From the NCBI GenBank assembly GCA_014904985.1, contig MU128933.1:342094-406093 (forward strand): a stretch of 64,000 nt of DNA, written 5' to 3'. Below the pieces are notes generated by a model. It worked only from the letters and a program-made list of their open reading frames with translations. It was not told the origin of the DNA and did not search any database. The translations under genes and the position numbers were made by a program. Below are positions 10,200 through 22,938 of the stretch, piece after piece (the stretch's first letter is position 1; the number at the start of each line of letters is the position of its first letter). The DNA is from Hydnum rufescens UP504. Its lineage: Eukaryota > Basidiomycota > Agaricomycetes > Cantharellales > Hydnaceae.

Positions 10200-12271
10200 A
10201 TGGATCCATGTCCATCCAACTCCTCAGGAGCCTTAACTTCATCACCCGTTTCATTTTACCGCATTTAGCACGGTACACGAGTCCAGTAGCTCGCCCTACA
10301 ACCTGCTTTGGCTTTCACCCGAGAGAATTCTATCCGGATGGAGTGGCAATGTTTCCTGAGCTGGCCGTCACGCCTGTGGTCCGAGGGGCAATGGCACGAT
10401 GGCGAGCATTGAGAGGATGGGCAATGTTCTCCATACCAATACCATTCTTTCCTGCATTTCCCTGGCCAGGTTTTCTCGCGCGCTCATCGGTGGTTGATGA
10501 GAAACTCAGGAAGTTGATTCACATGCGTCCAAAAGAGAGACGAGTAATACGCCTCTATCGCAGGCCAAGTCATACATCGAGCAACTCATGTCTAATCCGG
10601 CTTTGTTTGATCCCATTCGAGCACCACGCAATCCCATCGTCATTATGGTGAGTGTCTCACTTGATCACTTACTTGTGGTTGTTTGACAATTTTGGCCAGC
10701 CACGGTCTCTACGGCTTCGACGTATTGGGCCCTTCTGCGTACCCTAGACTTCAGCTACACTACTGGTAAAGTGTAGTACTACCAATTCTTCTCCCTCTCG
10801 TTGAGTAATGGTGTTCAGGTCAAATGTCCTCGATATACTGAGGCACAAAGTCGGTGCCGAGTCATTGTTACTGGGGTCCCAAGGTATCAACACCCTCTGT
10901 GGAGCCGTGTGAACCTGATTCTAATTTCCCTGCAGTACAGGGTCTGTCGAATATCGCGCGATCAAGATGCACGATTTTCTTGGGAAGAATGCGCCGGGAG
11001 ACACCTGAATTTCATCGCCCACTCAATGGTAATTCAAGCGTGCTTCCTCGATGTCTCACCAGTTTTTCACTATTCCCCGCTCTCCGTCCAGGGTGGCTTA
11101 GATTGCCGACATCTTATCTCTCAAATCAAGTCCGACAGCTATACACCAGTATCCTTGACCACCATCTGCACGCCCCATCAAGGAAGTCCCTTCATGGATT
11201 GGTGTAAGGTTCGTCAATCCAGGCTCCATGAATTTTTTAGTACTTCTTCAGTCCTATATTCAATTCATTTTGCAGGCCAACATTGGGATTGGCGCTCTTC
11301 GCGAGGCCATGGATTCAAACGAGCCTTTTTCACTGCCATACACACTCAAAGCACCACTCCTGGCACGGTCATCGAATACGGGAAGTCCACCGCCTCCAGG
11401 GAATACTGCGACCGACAGTCGGCAGCCTAGCATACTGACCACCCTCCCTGCCTCCATCACGACCTTGCTTCTTAGCATGCTCGATTCTCCTGCATACTCC
11501 AACCTGACCACACATTTCTGCAAGAAGCTGTTCAATCCCTCAACGCCCGATCTGCCCAGTGTCAAGTACTTCAGCGTGGCTGCTCGCGCCGAACGCCTGA
11601 GTGTTTTCCACCCACTCTGGCTACCGAAGCTCATTCTTGACGAAGCTGAAAAAGCAGAGCGACGTGCGCATTCTTCCGATTCTCCTGGAGAAGGAAGGTG
11701 CTGGGGTAACGATGGGCTTGTGTCCATCGAGTCCGCCAAATGGGGTCGGTTCCTTGGTATCTTGGAAGAATGTGACCACTGGGACATGAGAGGGACGTCG
11801 TCCTTCACTAGTGCGTGGGAAAACACCGGCCAGAACGGAAAAGGTGGCTGGTCAGAATTCTTGGGATGGAAGGGGGACCGTGATCGCCGACGCACCAGCC
11901 CAAACACCCAAGACCCCCCTCCTTCGCCTTCGGATCGCCTCGGGGTGCCCGATACTACGACTGTGACGGCCACGGACTTGGGTGGTTCGTCCGCACCAAA
12001 CACGTTGGCACCGCAGACAACCGTATCGGTCGAAACCAAGGCTGAGATAGAAAGGAGTGCGGAACGAGTTAAACTGGCTTCTGCTATGGAATGGATCGTG
12101 GATAAAGTCCCCGGCACTGCGGTTTCCGCTTTGTCTACTCTTCAGGCATCGCTCCCGCCGGCATTTTCCCTTTCTGATCCCAAGCTCAGTCAGGCTCCGC
12201 CTCCGCGGCGTTTCGATTTAGAGCGTTTCTATGTTTCACTTTCGAGGAATCTATACGACGAGGGACTTTGA
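10200..12271 (+). CDS. Tgl2-like triacylglycerol lipase (alpha/beta hydrolase)
   Basis: The spliced protein has an oxyanion-type block HGLYGFDVLGP, a nucleophile elbow AHSMGGLDCRH (an intron falls right after AHSM), CTPHQGSPFMDWC, a late acidic motif WGNDGLVSIESAKWG and the catalytic histidine region LEECDHWDMRG. This is the arrangement of the fungal Tgl2/mitochondrial triacylglycerol lipase family. Five introns between 10650 and 11280 splice cleanly. An unusual proline-rich, low-complexity insert with TTVTATD lies at 11880-12030. The N-terminus is not resolved: good coding text such as SIPIPFFPAFPWPGF is in a different frame from the text on either side of it, so there is either an undetected small intron or a pair of indels. 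Confidence is high for the family and low for the first 110 residues. Confidence 0.8.
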
Positions 12272-13550
12272 TTGGACAGTGTTATATGATAGGGCAGGCG
12301 TGTACGTCAGGACTGGGCAGAACCCTGCTTCTCACCTCTACCCTCATGCTAGAACCATAAGTAGGATGCCTGGATATATGTAATAGATGTATTTTAGATA
12401 ATCCACTCGCTTTCCAATCACTTGCTTCGCTTGCTTGCCGTCGCCCCCTCAGCCCATGGACGTTCGCTGGAATGGGCTTCATAAATTTATCGGTAGCGGC
12501 GACAAGGAGTAATCCCCGACTCTGAAGCCGTTGGGACGGCCTCTAAAACCCTCTCTTACTTACGTAAGAGTAGGGGATGAACACTCCATGATAAATGGTC
12601 TTCAGTCACAGGTCACGGATCTGACCCCGAACTGCGAATCCAACGTCGATATGAACACTTGACTTTGTCCTTTAGGCGCTCATCGCAAGGTCCCTTGAAA
12701 CAATAGATATTGAATCTGGCATCATAGTACATCCTACAGATTAAATTTCGCATGCATGCCTGAAACGTACGCGGAGGGAAACGGGCCAATTACATCAAAG
12801 GGAAAAACTGAGAAGCACTGGCAATCGCTTAGGGAACTAGGTAGCATTGGAGCTGAAAATGATACTCTGTCGCCATTGTGTGCGCATGGACACCAAGTAT
12901 ATATATATACCCTGGAATAAATATGCGTACTGATGCCTCGATATATAGTATGAAATTAGTGTACACACAACATGCTTGAAGAATGCGATTCGCGTCGAGT
13001 TGTTCCTCTGCCCAGATGTGAAATAATACTCGGAGATTCCAGTGGGATGTGCCCGTTGTCCCATTATTTTCCATGTTTCTGGCATGGGAAGGTCGGAGAA
13101 GGTGGCAATTGATTTCCTCGAGCAAGGGAAGGGATGGGGAATCGACCTAAAGTTGAATGTTCCAAGGACAGGTTCTGGAGTATGCAAAAGCTTATGATCG
13201 AGGGGGTTCGTTTCCCTTCCCCGAAGTCCCATTCGCAAACTCCGCGCAGCGAAGTAGCATGAAATAGAAAATGTGGATATTGGCGAAGTTGATGATGTTC
13301 TTAGGAAATGATTACTCTAATTTGACTACGAGGCACCCAACGCCGAAATATTTGAACGAATGCGCCCGGACAGAAGAGAGGAACAAAAGGCATGATATAT
13401 ACTGTATAGCTGCGGCTCTTGAATAATGGTCTTCTGCGAAACGCAGGAATTTCAATTATTAACCCAGGAATCTATACATGTAACTGGGGGCGTGGATATA
13501 AAGACGCCAAAGCGAACGTATAGAACAGAAAGTAAAGACCCAGCTGGCGG
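12272..13550. other. intergenic, no gene recognised
   Basis: This stretch separates the 3' ends of the lipase and GDH2 genes. It contains short open frames with no family features and an AT-rich alternating run around 12899-12908. I see no tRNA cloverleaf and no transposon ends. Confidence 0.5.
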
Positions 13551-16500
13551 TCAGACACCGAGGGAAGCAAAGCTCTTGGAAAACTGGAAGAAGTTGACTG
13601 CGGTCGCATCAATGCCATAGCGGTAGATGAATTGGGAGGCAAAGTAGGCAGAGAACTAGAGGAAGGGGAAGATCAGGTGAGACAGGCTTGCTTATTATAA
13701 GCATTAAGCCTTACCAAAGCGCGTTGATAAGGTTCCGGCAAACGCTTCATCAAAACATCGAGGCCAATTTCGTGCAGCAAGGTCTGCAACCGCCAACATT
13801 ACTTCGCAAGATGAATGGCGAGAGGAAATAGGTACGAACCTGGGGGATGGCGTGGCTCAAAACTGCCCGACGAGTAGGAAGATCTTCGAATAGGTCAGAA
13901 GACTCTAGTTCGGTCTGCAAGTCGTTTATTTTGGTGCTGAGTTCATCGGATAGGAGGGCGCGAGGCTTAGCGCCACCAAGTCTAGCGTGCTCCTTCCAGA
14001 TACAGCAAAACTCGAGGGAAGCATTATCGCGAATCTTGGCTTGAATATCTTTAACATATGACTGATAGAAGACCGGAGGAGATTGGCCAGGGAATGTCAT
14101 CAAGTTAGTATGTTCTTTATCAGTCAATGAGAGCCCGACAAGAACGTCGAGGGATGAGCAGAAAACGCCTCCCTAGAGGGTGTTTAAGAGTTTAGTCCGT
14201 CCACGCATAGATCTACAGGGGAAGGTCATACCTTGTTGGCACTGCTGTCCTTGAACAAGATAACTTTTCGTTTCTCCAAGTATAAGCGAGCTTGTTGGGT
14301 AATAAATAGATTGGCGCCCTCGACGATGAACTTGTAGTGGGGCTTTCCTTCGGAATCGACCAATGACGCCACATTGGAAATATTGACGGCCTCCGGTCTA
14401 ACCGTCGATGAACATTTAAATTGAGATACGCGAGAAAGTACCACTCACCGCCCCCCGCATGGAACAAAAATATCAGCTTTGAACCTCATATGGGCAGTAT
14501 TACGGAAGTCTGTGCCATCTGCTACGACCTCTCCGGCTGAAATCGTTGTGGTGAGATAGGTGCAATACATCTAAAATATGGAGATCTCACAAGGAAGTTT
14601 GACATCTTGTTCACCGATCAACACGACATAACCATCTTTGCTGAGGCGGGAACGATCGAATTTTGAGATCATCATTCGCGCTTTAGCGAGTCGAACGAGC
14701 TCGACACGGTCAATGCCGACAGGGTCATACAATACACCAGAACCATCGATCACGGCGATGGTCTTTTCAGAGCCTAGTAATATTTCGTCTACAGATCGGA
14801 AGAGTGAGTGAAGTGCATGTAGGGCCACGACATCTAATTATACCCACTTGAGCCAAGATCTCCGTCTTTTCGCAGGGCGGTCAAGGATCAGAGGTTGCCG
14901 AGGGAGAGACATGCACGACTTACCAGGGCCGCCGGTCTGGACTTTGGTGATGTCCTTCTCTTTCAATCCTAGCTTGCTGTAAATTCCGATAATATACTGT
15001 CGGACCGAGAGACTAGTCATTCCGTACGCGTCGTGAGGAATGCCACCGAGGAACTGATGAGGCAAGCAGCCAGTTGAGTGTAAGGGGGCATAAACGCAAT
15101 GTGTATTCATACCTGGGCGTTCTTTCCCGTTGTTAACGATTTCCACCACGGGGCACCCCGCGTTCGTGCGTGCACTTGACAATCACCCATGAATGCGAAG
15201 TCTCAAGATCGGCAGAATGTTACTCACAAGCCGCCCAGTCCATCAGATCGGCAGTTCCCTCTATAAAAGAAAATGCAATGTCATCGGGGATCCACAGTGA
15301 GTGGGTCAGAGCTTACCATCCGGGCCGAAAAACAGCAGCTCGGGCTGTCCGTAATGGTCGACTATAGCGGTCTTGATTCCAGGTGTTTCTCCAGGGATCA
15401 ATAGGTCCAACATAGCGTCAATATATTTCTCGAAGCAGAGGACGGGATTGGCGCCAAGGCTTGGAAGCTACAGGAGATCGCGAGCCTCTTTTAGAAATAC
15501 GTCAGAGCAATTAATTTCAAGACTCAACGATTGTGCCTATAGGATTACGGAAGAGTTAGGTCAAATCTACCCCACGTCATACCAAGATCCGTACCTTTGC
15601 TGCCTCCTTCGCCCAAATCTTTGTTTTTGAGATCCTGAAAGAATATCATTCAATGTCGCCATCAGGGACATGATGACGCGACGCATACTTGAGTCGCCGC
15701 CAAGGCGTAGTTCTCGTCAAAGAGAGAGCGCTGATTGATCGAGTAGTTTCTATCGAAAAGACGAGTCAATAAATCAAATTTTTCCGAAGTAAAGTGCAAC
15801 CTACTCTCGTCCTCGCGAATTGACCAAGCGGATACCTCCTCGGGCAACGTCCCTGAAACGGATGTGGAAGCCTCGGAATTCAGAACCTATAAAAAAAACC
15901 TTAGATTGCATGAAGACAGGAGCACAACGAAGCCATACCGATGACAAAGAACATTCCGAAAGGACGCTTCGGATACTCAGATTCGGGGAGGAAATTAGGA
16001 TTGAGGCGGAATGATACTGCGACCTTCGTCGGGGTGTAGAAGTTTGTACGTAGAACATGCCTGAATTAGCCAACGGACACGGACAAACCAATGAAAACGG
16101 AAGATTAGGATTAGTATTAGTATTAGTATTAGCGAGGGCGTGCATAAGTGCATGGGATACCAACTTATTGAATACCAGGAAAGACTCGAACACTTGAAGC
16201 TCGTGCTTGTTGTTGACAGTTTTGCGAATGCGATCGTACAGTTCCTCGTCGCTAAGTGGGGGCTCCGTCTTGAGGCGGATGTAGCTCAAGCTAGGTCTAA
16301 AATATTACGACGGATTAATCAAGAGGGTGTGATCATCAGGCTAGTGGCTTGACTTACTGAATAGCCTGGTTTGTCGCCGAAGGGTAGTGGACTTCGGCAA
16401 AGTGCACGTACAGCCACCGGATCTGGAGACCGATTAGTCAGCGTATATTATCCAGATGACAGACACATACAATCTGTGGGTGGGCCACGATCACTTCTTG

Positions 16501-18530
16501 GATATTCTCTCTGGTGAAAGTTTCTTGGCGGAAACGCATTTTGATGGCATTCAACACGTCTGCTTGTGCCGGGTCCGACTCGTCGAGCATGTTCTGTGAC
16601 ACAGCATTCAGACCACGACCTCGAGAATGGTGAGTAAGTTGATGTACCTTCAATGCAAGATAAGATGGCCCTAAGCGATTACAAAAATGTTGGCAAAAGA
16701 GCCAACCTGCATCTATATGTGCAAATGTTTAGAAGTAGGGGTATTTCAGAGGGCCTCTCCTGCTTACAAGCATAAGTGGCTTCCTGAACGGCATGTCCTC
16801 CAGCGTTAGCCCCGTCAGCAGAGTCGGCCTGGCCAGTTCCTGCACTTCGTATACTTCCAAAGAAGGGATTGTCTGGCAAACAATAGAGTAATGAAGCCTC
16901 TTTCATGATTTGAACAACGGAATGGTCTATCGGCGGCATCGGTTTGGGGTTTCCTGGCAGAGGGTTGAGGTACAAGGCTGCGAAGTAATATCATGGTAAG
17001 AGAATGGTCTCAACGAATCAACATGTGCAGGGATGCGTACAAATGATCGTTATCCCGTTGCTAAATTGCTCTGCGCAAGGTCGCCATAAGTGGCAGATGG
17101 CGACGTCAATAGAAAAATCGACGTACCGACATATTTCCTTGCGGAATAGAGCCCATAAAAGTGGTACAGATCGGACAACGCACTTGCAAAAGGCTCACAA
17201 TGACTTTGTGACTAAATACGTCCAAAAAAAGTCACACACCTGAATATGTGCCTGGTTGTGCCCATCTTGTAGCCTAAGACGAGGCGGCGTTCACTCGTGC
17301 CTTCCACTTCAAAGAGTTCGATGACCGGGCCATATCTGCCTTCGACATTCCACATGACCTTCTGGTAGATCTCGAGAGTGTTTTCGGAAGCGCGTTCGAG
17401 GAAGACGCGATCGGAGACGCTGCGAATATCTGTCTTTTTCTTGGGGGTTGCTTCCGAAGAGAGCACAGGAGTCGTACGCGGGAGACGGGAGGTGGAAGGG
17501 ACAGGAGGAGAGACCCATCGGCATTTAGAAACGAAATAGCATCGGAGCTGCTGGGAGGCTAGGAACGCAGTCAGTAACCCGGCGTTAATGTCATAGCAAA
17601 TATTTACCGGTGGCGCTGATGGAACCAGCAGAACCTTGGTCGAGCCGACGTGTCAGCCAGGACACGCTTGACCGACCTGGATTCACTTACGGTAGGTTTC
17701 GAGACGGTAAGCTTGGTCTCGAGTAGAATTGTCCAAGAATTCATCAATCCTGGCAAGGGAATATATTAGATGTGAACGTTAAATTACACGACTGGGAAAT
17801 CACCTTCTTTCGCAGGTCGCTCCTGGGCCTTCGTGGGAGGTGACGCCAGGGGGAGAAGTGTGGATGAAAACAGCCCGATCTTCGGTTATTTTTTCGAGAT
17901 CGATGACCAGCTTGTCTGGGTTGTGCTTGGTGAAGGCGAGAAGCTTGGCACCGTAGAGGGCAAGAACGTGATCGGTGATGACGTCGACGGTCTCGGACTG
18001 GAAGTAGGAATCATCGACACCGAGGTTCGAGTAGAACCAGTTCACCTAGACGCGTCATATTATACACCGGAGGCATGGGAACGGTGGTTAGCGTGACTGA
18101 CCTCTAATGAGACGAGATCCTTGGGAATAAAGCCTTTGGACGCAACGCGTCCCATGACCTGTCTGTTCCCATGTGAGGGGGGCATCAGAATCGGATGGTA
18201 GCTCTGAACGACAATACACGCACTGGCGTTGTTCATCTTTGCCGGTGAAGACGGGAGTCTTGTAGCCCCTGTTGGCAACGAGGGTGAGTTTACGTCATTG
18301 TTATTAAATATGGCAAGTAGTAACGAACGGGAGGTTTTGGATCTTTTGCAAGGAGACACTGCTTCCCGAGCGCGACGAACCGTTGGAATAAGGACCGGCA
18401 TCATTGAGATGCGCGTTGGAGGGGTCAAGTAACTAGGATTCAGATGAGGATGAGAGGGGAGAGAGGAAAGAGAACGGGGGCATACTATTGCGCTCTTTAG
18501 GGCGCCATTGAGGGAGGGGAGAGTAGACAT
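13551..18530 (-). CDS. GDH2: NAD-specific glutamate dehydrogenase
   Basis: The product is the large NAD-dependent glutamate dehydrogenase that converts glutamate to 2-oxoglutarate and ammonium in the mitochondrial/cytosolic nitrogen catabolic route. Diagnostic blocks in order are VNWFYSNLGVDDSYF, NFYTPTKVAVSFRL, RGFHIRFRDVARGGIRLV, INQRSLFDENYALAATQ, GGIPHDAYGMTSLSVRQY, TKVQTGGP, AVIDGSGVLYDPVGIDR and FIVEGANLFITQQARLYLEKR. It ends in FSAYFASQFIYRYGIDA. The glycine-rich dinucleotide-binding and substrate-lysine regions appear intact. About fifteen introns are needed. The start at 18530 (MSTLPSLNGALKSAI) is the first plausible ATG and leads into an early Ser-rich region. The stop is at 13551-13553. 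The intron at 16061-16164 holds a six-base tandem repeat. Confidence 0.92.
16104..16132. repeat. hexanucleotide microsatellite inside a GDH2 intron
   Basis: About five tandem attagt/attagg units lie within the intron 16061-16164. On the transcribed strand they read actaat, close to the fungal lariat branch-point consensus ctaac. Confidence 0.85.
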
Positions 18531-19039
18531 GGGAGGAGATGGAGAGAGGGGAGGGATCGAGTTTGCTCCTACTTATACTCCGCCTCGGACCGTAAGCGCA
18601 CCCGGTCTCGACCCTTGTCCCCCACGCTCCTTGGGTCCGCCGGGTCATAAGGCGCGGCTGTCACCCGCTACCCCTCTTAGGACCCCTGACCGCCGCAGCG
18701 GAATGCTCGCCCCGCTCGGAGTGCCGAGTCGTCTGACCAGTTGACGACAATTCCATTCTACTCATGATCAGATGTTCAAGGGTAAACTCTCCTCATCTTA
18801 CTCAGTATTAAAATAAAATGCGTTGCAATGGATGCTGTACAGCTTTTATACACTTCCCCAACGGCCCTCGCAATTATGGCGAATGAGATGCTCAAGCCTG
18901 TGTGAATGAGCACGGTTCAACAATATCGACAAGAAAATACATCCAACTCCCTGCACATCTCGGTCTGCATCAGCAGCACCCTGCGTCGTTCCTGAAGGGT
19001 CGCTACTCACAGAAAAATGCCGTCACACCTCACCTCGTC
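18531..19039. promoter_or_regulatory. intergenic region carrying the GDH2 promoter and NOT2 3' end
   Basis: This is upstream of GDH2 and downstream of NOT2, both minus-strand. It holds a GC-rich stretch (about 18590-18720) and no recognisable gene. No TATA box can be assigned with confidence. Confidence 0.45.
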
Positions 19040-21158
19040 TCACATCCCCGTCCCCGGCGTCCCAATCCCCGGATATCGTGCGTTCAGGTTTTGGATGTCT
19101 TGATGCCGATGTCGCATTTGATCCGCGAGTTGCTGTTGATGAAGCTGTTGTTGATGTTGCTGCTGTTGCTGCACCGCATGCTGTTGTGGAACCTGCCCCG
19201 CAGGGTTGGGACCGAGTACATTCATCCCTGGAGGTGGTGGCGGTGGAGGCTGCTGCTGGGCACCCCCTCCTGGAACCCCGCCATTGCCTACAAGTGGAAC
19301 CTTTTCTTCCAGCAGATCATACATGATGATCGTCTCCTTCTTTGTCCGCTCCCAATTCTCCGGGTCAAAGAACGTGTACATCCCCCGCTCGTACGTCGCC
19401 GCCTTTTGCGAAGGGGCCGTTCCACTCTCCTTCGTCAGCCATAATCGGATCTCCTTGTGGAAACGCCAATTTCGGTTGTATCTGCACCGGGACTTATCAG
19501 GATCATACTGCCTCCATAGAACAGGACTCACAGTTCCTGCGCAGCGACTTCTTGAAGTACATCTCGTGGCGACGAATAGAACATAAAGAAGAGAGTCTCA
19601 TCGCTGAAGGAGACCGCCTTATTTGGACCCGGCGGAGGCGGTTGAACATTATAGCATGCTGGAACGTGGAAATCGGGCTCGACGTCCTGGGCAGCATTCG
19701 AGTCGGACCAGGGTGTAATAAATGTCGAGTACAGATTCCTTCCAATCGCGACCATCAGCAAAAATACTTTCTCGGCGAATAAATGCACCAACTCTTGTAT
19801 CCCCAAATCGAGTCCGGCCATGCCAAGATCAGACCCCATGCCCAGCAAGACTGTATCCGGATCCGCACTTCGAATCATTGCCAAAAGGCCAAGAAGACCC
19901 CATCGATCAGCAGGACTCATGAGAACTTGTTGAGCCGGTGTTTGCGCAACGGAATTCCCACTTGATGGTCTTATTAGATGTTGCTGCTGATGCGTCGTAG
20001 GATCTTGAAGATGCGCTGAAGATTGTTCCGAGAGCGAGGCCTGATTATACTGTCCTTGGTTTTGAGGCTGCTGTTGCTGGTGATGATGTCCTGGTGTATG
20101 GCCAGTGGTATGCGTGTGTGTCGACTGTCTCGTAGGCATCCCGACACCAGGCGGTGGACCTAAAAGGTCAGAACTTTGCGAGTTTACATTGGCGGCAGAC
20201 GATGGCGGAGGTTGCTGTTGCTGTTGCTGTTGTTGCTGTTGTTGCTGTTGTTGCTGTTGTTGTTGCTGCTGTTGTTGTTGCCAAATCGCATACGACTGCA
20301 AAAGCGGTACCGACGGCGCTTTCTGCTGGTCTTTTTGGTACGTCTTCAACAACCCAAGGGCTGGAAAGTCCTCCGGTGCGAAGCCGCCGTTCCCACCACC
20401 AATTCCACCGATAGCAACATTTGATCCTAGTGCTGAGGCCGCTACCTGGGCCGCAGTTCCTGCTTGACTCGCGTAGCTAGAGGCATGCCCATTCGTAGTA
20501 GTAGGTGGCTGAGCGAGAATGTTATTGGAAGCACTCGAATTTGGATTTGACGTGGGCGCAGAACCAAGGGCGGGGAAATCGTTGAGATCTAGACCAGTCT
20601 CGGACGCGGATGAGACTGATTGCGGGGCTGTTAACGTGTTAGAGGGAGTTGAATGTGCAGCACCTGCGTTCGACTGTTGTGATGACGGTGCTTGGGGTAT
20701 TTGTTGTTGCTGCTGTTGCGGCAGTGAGGACTGTTGCTGGTGCTGCCCCATGGCGAATTGCTGCTGTAGTTGTTGCATAGCCTGCTGCTGGAGCATAGGA
20801 TTGGACTGTAGCCGCTGCTGACGCTGTTGATCTTCGAGCGTCGGTGCAGAAAATGGAAAACCGTTGCGAGCTCCAGCGCTCCGAGGCGGACCAAATGGAC
20901 CAGGAGAGGGCTGTGGATTTTGGGCTCCTGGATTGAGAGTAATGTAATTATAAAACGCCTTGATCCAGGCACGACACGATGTTGGGAAATAGCGTACGCG
21001 CCTGGATTGGGGTACTGTGTTCTATATGCATTATTACCACCACCAAGCCCGGGGACGGGTGTCATATTTGCTGGAGAACGAAGCCACGAAGATACAGGAA
21101 TGAGCTCGCCCATGTCACCGATATGTCGTGACGAGTCTACGGTACCTGGTCGATTCAT
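19040..21158 (-). CDS. NOT2: CCR4-NOT complex subunit NOT2 (CNOT2/Cdc36 family)
   Basis: NOT2 is a scaffold subunit of the CCR4-NOT mRNA deadenylation complex. The C-terminal third carries the NOT2/3/5 domain: LDLGIQ-ENLYSTFITPWSD, DFHVPACY, ETLFFMFYSSPRDVLQEVAAQEL, WRFHKEIRLWLTKE, ATYERGMYTFFDPENWER and YDLLEEKVP. The N-terminal part is low complexity with LNDFPALG and PEDFPALG repeats typical of NOT2. A pure glutamine run of about 23 residues is encoded at 20212-20281, and a shorter Gln/Pro/Gly tail follows the domain. The start MNRPGTVDSS at 21158 gives a conserved-looking opening. A 54-nt in-frame intron at 19739-19792 interrupts the domain. The first intron's donor near 21000 has two possible positions. 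Confidence 0.9.
20212..20281. repeat. polyglutamine-coding CAA/CAG tract in NOT2
   Basis: About 23 mixed CAA and CAG codons run without interruption on the minus strand. The codon mixture suggests an old tract rather than a recent pure CAG expansion. Confidence 0.95.
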
Positions 21159-21381
21159 GGAAAAGATGGGGAAACAGTAGGGCCGCTCAGGACGAAAGAA
21201 ACAGAAACGTGTATCGAGGGACTCTGGCCAAGTGTGCGCTGCACTAAACCAGTCTGAGCGCAAACTGCTTCCTGTTTCGGACGTTACCGACGACTTACTT
21301 AACCACCTGACCTCAAAGGACACGTACTTGGTTACAGACTTACAATACCACAAGTACATGATATTCTACCTCATCGCAAGT

Positions 21382-22938
21382 TCACTCTACAAGTTCCTCC
21401 AGTTCGCCTTTAATGAACTCCTCATACAACGGCTTCCACTCTGGATGCCATCTCGAAAGAGCGGGTCTGCCTTCAGATACATCGCGTACGCTCCACAGCA
21501 TTCTCAACCGATCCAGTTCGGGAGACCTACACAGGTTTAATACATCGCCCGAAAAGAAAGTATAGTGAACGTACGTTTCATTATCTGGGCATACGATATA
21601 GAAGTCCCCGAGTCTAACTCTGCATTTGCGTAGTGGCATCGTCAAACTCATCGCTCGTCTCATCTGAAGAGGAAAACTTGCCTATCAAACATGAAGTGCA
21701 CGGTCTCTTCAGCCGTCCAGGCGCCGTCGGGTTTTGGTTTATCGGGTGCTCCAGTCATGCCAGTATACGTCCAGCCGGGACTGAGAGTAAGGTCAGCATT
21801 TGAAATGCGGTGCGAGTAGAGGCACGTGAAACGCACATGAAGAGATGTGCAGTAGTTCGAGACCCACGGGTGCGAAGCTCATAGGCCAAATTCTCAGTCA
21901 AAAAGCGGACGCCAGCTTTGGAGACCTACAGATGGATGGTCAGATGACCAAGACCCTGACCAGTCAAGATAAGAAAATCACGTTATAAGCCGCATTCCCA
22001 CTTCAAATGCAAGACCCATCAGTAAATCGCAGATGGATAGCAAAAAGTGAAGCTAACGGGGGATTGGTAATGCCTTGTTTGGATCCAACTACAGAAAAGC
22101 GTTATACTTGTATCGACAAAGTAGGACATAGATAGACTTACCGTTAATGATTCTACCGACAGGAATATCGTAAGGATAGCTATCGCGTGTAATAAGAGGC
22201 ACATAACTAACAAGCTTGGGTTCTCCTGAGCGCTCATTGGGCCGGTGAAGGTTTGGGTGACGTTGATGATCTGGTGTAGACGTATTAAGAAAGGAGAGTG
22301 TTGGGGGGGAGCAGTACGTACCCCTCCAAGGTTGACATCCAATACGTCTTTCCAACTGGAGATATTTTCGATTGCAGTGCCAACAGTTCCATCCTTGCCA
22401 GTATTGATGGCGGCCGCGTTTAGGAGAACGTTGACCTAGACATCCATGATGAAGAAATTTTCAGCCGGAAAGGTAGGTGTGTGACGCGAGCAATATCACA
22501 AAGATTGGATATATGCGTTTCAAGCGTTGCTCACTTCGCCAAACTTCTTGAATGCCTCATCATGGAGATGTTCGACCTGGGATAGGTTGGATACGTCCGT
22601 CACGACCGCCAGAACGTTGTCTTTGCCTATTATCTCTGCGATTTCGGCCTCGGCCTGTTGGAGCTTCTTTTCATCTATATCAGCCAAACAAACGTGGAGA
22701 CCATGGCTGAAAGGGAAGTCAAGCAATGATGCCCGATCGAATGTGGCACTACTTACTTGGCGAATTTCTTTGCAGCCGCGAGGCCAATGCCACTCGCACC
22801 GCCGGTGATTACGCACGTACGACCACCATGAATTGCCGTGTGATTCGACGCGAGCACAGCGAGATCTGAGTCGGCTCGCTCACGAAAGCGCCTGGCAAAT
22901 GGCGAAGGGAGACGAGGCCGAGAGTTTGGTCGAGACAT
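21382..22938 (-). CDS. short-chain dehydrogenase/reductase
   Basis: This is a classical SDR oxidoreductase. It has the Rossmann dinucleotide motif TCVITGGASGIGLAAAKKF, an acidic residue after the second strand (VCLADIDEKKL) that favours NAD(H), DVSNLSQVEHL, VLDVNLGGV, and the catalytic YNVSK created by splicing (Tyr and Lys of the YxxxK motif, near 21910-21990). The tail FYIVCPDNE...ELDRLRMLW...GRPALSRWHPEW is shared with a fungal SDR subgroup whose substrate is unknown. About six introns are present. The start at 22938 adds a basic N-terminal extension of some 37 residues (SRPNSRPRLPSPFARRFRER) that might be a mitochondrial targeting signal. In place of the usual NNAG the protein has NAAA. 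Confidence 0.88.

Noticed and set aside
11260..12117. minus-strand open frame of 285 codons
   Set aside because: It is a shadow of the long final exon of the lipase. The plus-strand product carries the catalytic Asp and His motifs.
12837..13238. minus-strand open frame of 133 codons as a gene
   Set aside because: It has no domain, no repeat of family motifs and no splice continuity. It lies in AT-rich intergenic DNA.
13426..13620. plus-strand open frame of 64 codons
   Set aside because: It is antisense to the last exon of GDH2, whose minus-strand product is conserved there.
20105..20467. plus-strand frames with long Cys, Leu or Val/Ala runs
   Set aside because: These are out-of-phase readings of the NOT2 polyglutamine tract on the opposite strand.
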